Source: Candidatus Rokuibacteriota bacterium
GTDB lineage: Bacteria; Methylomirabilota; Methylomirabilia; Rokubacteriales; CSP1-6
Length of the DNA: 64,000 nt
Direction: 5' to 3'
Assembly: GCA_030647435.1 (NCBI GenBank)
Contig: JAUSJX010000029.1
Span: forward strand, 62,001 to 126,000
This document shows positions 61,525-64,000 of the stretch, in pieces; the first letter of the stretch is position 1; the number at the start of each line of letters is the position of its first letter. The notes beneath the pieces were generated by a model that was not told the origin of the DNA, ran no database searches, and worked only from the letters and a program-made list of their open reading frames with translations. A program made the position numbers and the translations under genes.

Positions 61525-62645
61525 GCGCGTTCCAGGATGTGGAGCCCGCGGCCGCGGTCGATCAGGTAGAGGAGCCCGCGGTCGTCCACCTCCACGTCAT
61601 TGCTGGACACGCGGGAGTGTCCCTCCGGCGGCTCGGGGAGGAAGTGCGCGGCTTCGCGCGGCGCGTGCGGGTCGGCGATGTCCACGATGCGGAGACCGTG
61701 GGCGAACCAGGCGACCGGGATCTCCGTCCCCGTCACGCGCTCGCACGGCTGATGGCAGCCGGTGAACTCGGGCTGCGCGAGCCCCGCCAAACCGTCGAGC
61801 TGAAAGCTCGCGAAGGGCATCGGCCGGCGCTCGACGGTGATGTCCACCAGCCACAGGAAGGACGGCGGACCGGGCTCGAGCTTCGCCACGTCCTCGTCGG
61901 CCGCGATCATGATCCGGCGGCCCCGCAGCGGAAACGGCAGCGGCAGCGCCGTGTGCGTCGGGGTGATGAACGGCGGGCTCCAGTCGAGCCCAGAGACGAA
62001 CGTCGGCTTGGACATGTCCTCGATGTCGAGGATGACGAAGCCGCCGTGCCAGTAGCTGACGTAGAGCCGGTTGCCGAGGCGGATCGGATGGTGGCAGCGG
62101 TGCTGGCGCCCGGCCCACGACGGCGTCTCACCGCCCGCGGTCCACTGCCCCGGCATCCACCAGCGCCCGATTTCAAGCGGCCGGGCCGGGTCGGCCAGGT
62201 CGAGGATCATCACGATGTTGCCGACGTAGCCGTCCATCTCGGGGGAGATGTAGGCGTAGCGCCCGTCGAAGGTGAAGCGGTGGACCCCTGCGCCGCCGCA
62301 CTGCCAGAAGGTGATCTCGCGCGGCCGGCTCGGATTCGACACGTCGTAGATGCCGAGCCCGCCGACGGTTCCAGGCGGCGGCTGGTGCGCGGGCTGACGT
62401 TCCCGGTTCACGAGCATGAGGCCGTTGGCCGCGCGGACCTTGTGGGAATGCGTGCCGGCCGGGACCTCGAGCGTGGCAAGCTGCCTGGGCGCGGCGGGAT
62501 CGCTCACGTCCACCACGCTTGTGCCGTGGGGCGCTTTCATGTGGGCGATGTAGGCGACGTTCCGGTCGACGACCACCTGCCCGCCCCCCGGGCAGTCGAA
62601 GTAGCCGACCTGCTGGAGGCCCTGCGCGCTCGCGGGAGGCTTCAC
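61521..62645 (-). CDS. LVIVD-repeat beta-propeller protein
   Basis: 374 residues from a GTG at 62645 overlapping the preceding stop (GTGA). Repeated blades of the form VSVVDVSDPAAPRxLA: GTSVVDVSDPAAPRQLATLE, LGIYDVSNPSRPREITFWQC, VMILDLADPARPLEIGRWWM, VILDIEDMSKPTFVSGLDWS, LRIVDIADPHAPREAAHFLP. Probably a seven-bladed propeller. No signal peptide visible, so the location is uncertain. The role of such proteins is unknown. Confidence 0.85.
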   Translation of the reverse strand: MKPPASAQGLQQVGYFDCPGGGQVVVDRNVAYIAHMKAPHGTSVVDVSDPAAPRQLATLEVPAGTHSHKVRAANGLMLVNRERQPAHQPPPGTVGGLGIYDVSNPSRPREITFWQCGGAGVHRFTFDGRYAYISPEMDGYVGNIVMILDLADPARPLEIGRWWMPGQWTAGGETPSWAGRQHRCHHPIRLGNRLYVSYWHGGFVILDIEDMSKPTFVSGLDWSPPFITPTHTALPLPFPLRGRRIMIAADEDVAKLEPGPPSFLWLVDITVERRPMPFASFQLDGLAGLAQPEFTGCHQPCERVTGTEIPVAWFAHGLRIVDIADPHAPREAAHFLPEPPEGHSRVSSNDVEVDDRGLLYLIDRGRGLHILERA

Positions 62646-63370
62646 GCGCGGGGGCGGACGAATGCTTCGAGCAACCCGTCGGCGCAGATGCGGCGCGCCG
62701 TGATCGCGCGCCGCATGCCGAGGAGACCCCGCGCCTGGTCCGCGTCCGTGACGGCCAGCTTCTCGAGGATGCGTACGGCGCGGTCGGCGTGGTCGCCCTC
62801 CACCTCCATGTGGACGTAGTAGAAATCCAGCGTGGATGCGGGGACGCCGTAGTGCTTCTCCATCGCGTGGGCCATCCGCTGCATGTGGATCGGGTTGATC
62901 GACTCGGTGGCGATGTTCCCGCCGCAGAGCGCCTCGATCGTCGAGGAGCGCTGCAGGAGGAACAGCTCGTCCTTTTCGATGATCGTCGTCGGCAGGTACT
63001 CTGTGTTGAAGATCTCCTCCCGCGTGAGGCCAAGGGCCTCGCACAGCCTGACGAAGAGGAAGGCGTGCGCGGTCCGCTTGCCGCCGACGGTGTCCTCGCC
63101 GCCCTCCTCGACGACCAGCGGGATCAGCTGCCGCTGGCGCTCGAGGTCTTCCCACGTGGGCGTGTAGCCGCCGACGGAGATGATCTTCCAGGCTGCGTGC
63201 CGGAGCGTGTCGAGGAAGAAGCAGCCCTGCTGGCGGATCACGCTCTGGAGCTGGGCCCGGCTCAACTCGCCGTCGTAGATCATCCGGAAGAGCGGATGGT
63301 GCAGCCACGGGTGCGTCTCCTGCGCCTCCTTCAGGAGGGTCCTGGCGAACTCGGCCGGCGGCAGTGCCAT
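62642..63370 (-). CDS. Heme-oxygenase-like diiron/TenA-PqqC family enzyme
   Basis: 242 residues. All-helical HDO-like fold: HPWLHHPLFRMIYDGELSRA, LIPLVVEEGGEDTVGGKRTA (Glu ligands), TTIIEKDELFLLQRSSTIEA, and DFYYVHMEVEGDHADRAVRI (Glu/His cluster typical of iron-containing redox enzymes of this superfamily). Activity not assigned. Coupled by overlap to the propeller gene. Confidence 0.83.
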   Translation of the reverse strand: MALPPAEFARTLLKEAQETHPWLHHPLFRMIYDGELSRAQLQSVIRQQGCFFLDTLRHAAWKIISVGGYTPTWEDLERQRQLIPLVVEEGGEDTVGGKRTAHAFLFVRLCEALGLTREEIFNTEYLPTTIIEKDELFLLQRSSTIEALCGGNIATESINPIHMQRMAHAMEKHYGVPASTLDFYYVHMEVEGDHADRAVRILEKLAVTDADQARGLLGMRRAITARRICADGLLEAFVRPRA

Positions 63371-63381
63371 GGGGCGCCTTC

Positions 63382-64000
63382 CTAGCGCAGGTTGTAGAGC
63401 TTAATGACGTTCTCGGAGGTGATCTTGCGGCGCACGCCCTCGGACAGCATGCCGAGGTTTTTCTCGATCGTCCGCCGGGACTCGGGCCAGATGCAGTCGG
63501 GGTGCGGGTAGTCGGCGCCCCAGATGATGTTGTCCACGCCCACGAGCGGGATGATCGGCTCCATGTACTTGTCTTGCTGATAGGTCGTAAAGCCCTGGCG
63601 CCGGAAGTAGTCACTGGGCTTCATGGAGAAGCCGAGGGCGCGCCCGCGGTCCTCGTACTCCGTATCGAGCCGGTCGAACACGTACGGCAGCCACGTCACC
63701 CCCGACTCACCGAGGACGAACTTGAAGTCGGGATACTTCTCGCAGGCGCCCGAGGCGATCAGCGACACGAACACTTCCATCGTGTCGAGCTGGAAGAGTG
63801 CCGACCGCACGAGTCGCCACTGGAGCGTGTACTCCTTCTCCATCTCCGGGGTGTCGGGAGTGCGGAGGCCCTTGAAGCCGGTCGAGTGGAACGAGATCGG
63901 GAAGCGGCACTCGGCCGCGGCTTCCCACAAGGGATACCAGTCATGGTGGTAGAGCGGCAGGCTCATGCGCTTGAAGGCGAGATCCCCGCCCTTGAGCCCC
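63382..64000 (-). CDS. Amidohydrolase-2 family protein, C-terminal part (5' end outside window)
   Basis: The frame is open through base 64000, so the N-terminus lies beyond. Visible residues include FPISFHSTGFKGLRTP (His), FKFVLGESGVTWLPYVFDRL, FSMKPSDYFRRQGFTTYQQD and IIWGADYPHPDCIWPESRRT with the metal Asp, and end at LYNLR. Same family as the genes at 53102 and 47873. 11 bases upstream of the heme-oxygenase-like gene. Confidence 0.92.
   Translation of the reverse strand, partial: GLKGGDLAFKRMSLPLYHHDWYPLWEAAAECRFPISFHSTGFKGLRTPDTPEMEKEYTLQWRLVRSALFQLDTMEVFVSLIASGACEKYPDFKFVLGESGVTWLPYVFDRLDTEYEDRGRALGFSMKPSDYFRRQGFTTYQQDKYMEPIIPLVGVDNIIWGADYPHPDCIWPESRRTIEKNLGMLSEGVRRKITSENVIKLYNLR

Overview
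The window is one contiguous stretch of a high-GC (roughly two-thirds G+C by eye) bacterial chromosome. The Gram-negative lolB-ispE-tRNA-Gln-prs-rplY-pth order, a membrane pyrophosphatase, and many LLM-class flavin oxidoreductases, amidohydrolases and (seleno)proteins suggest a soil or subsurface lineage such as Candidatus Rokubacteria/Methylomirabilota. That placement is an inference from gene content, not a phylogeny.

Layout. (1) 1-16.7 kb, + strand: housekeeping genes in close succession: TPR protein (partial), lolB, ispE, tRNA-Gln, prs, rplY, pth, hppA, rpsU, mutS2, dnaG, rpoD, tRNA-Met, a coiled-coil zinc-ribbon protein, rnhA, two tandem Uma2-type nucleases and a frameshifted tyrosine recombinase. 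(2) 16.8-17.2 kb: RNase P RNA (rnpB). (3) 17.2-26.9 kb: a probable genomic island. The last 33 bases at the 3' end of rnpB recur (31/33 identical) at 26908-26940. Between the two copies lie a complete 2.1-kb IS with 22-bp terminal inverted repeats, an LCAT-like lipase, two poorly recognisable exported proteins, a LuxR-type regulator next to a strong dyad, and a PG-binding/lysozyme-like protein. (4) 26.9-31.3 kb, - strand: a polyphosphate operon (RRM protein, small protein, sixA, ppx, ppk, small Cys4 protein). (5) 31.4-34.5 kb: response regulator, small exported protein, ABM-fold monooxygenase, molybdopterin oxidoreductase. (6) 34.6-50.9 kb: redox and catabolic genes, mostly on +. (7) 50.9-64 kb, - strand: tightly coupled catabolic genes (LLM oxidoreductases, amidohydrolases, alpha/beta hydrolase, SDR, alcohol dehydrogenase, cupin, methyltransferase, ABC solute-binding protein) plus a TatA with a zinc-ribbon tail.

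Most notable result: four genes between 34.6 and 46.9 kb are each interrupted by exactly one in-frame TGA at the position of a conserved catalytic cysteine: an OsmC-family protein, a UGSC-family protein, a peroxiredoxin-like protein and a DUF411 protein. In every case the mRNA just after the UGA can fold into a hairpin whose apical loop is GGU or GGUC, 18-24 nt downstream, as expected of a bacterial SECIS element. Naive ORF calling splits or truncates all four. They are best read as selenoproteins. No selA/B/C/D gene lies in the window, so the decoding machinery must be elsewhere.

Other structure: two dispersed repeat families (a GC-rich palindrome, and a TTCGAGCYGAA element found after tRNA genes), both inserted in frame inside mutS2; a methyltransferase gene boxed by about 113-bp inverted repeats; a 33-bp inverted repeat upstream of rpsU; a relic amidohydrolase C-terminus still coupled to the next gene; and single-base frameshifts in a recombinase and in a beta-propeller lipoprotein, which could be real decay or assembly error.
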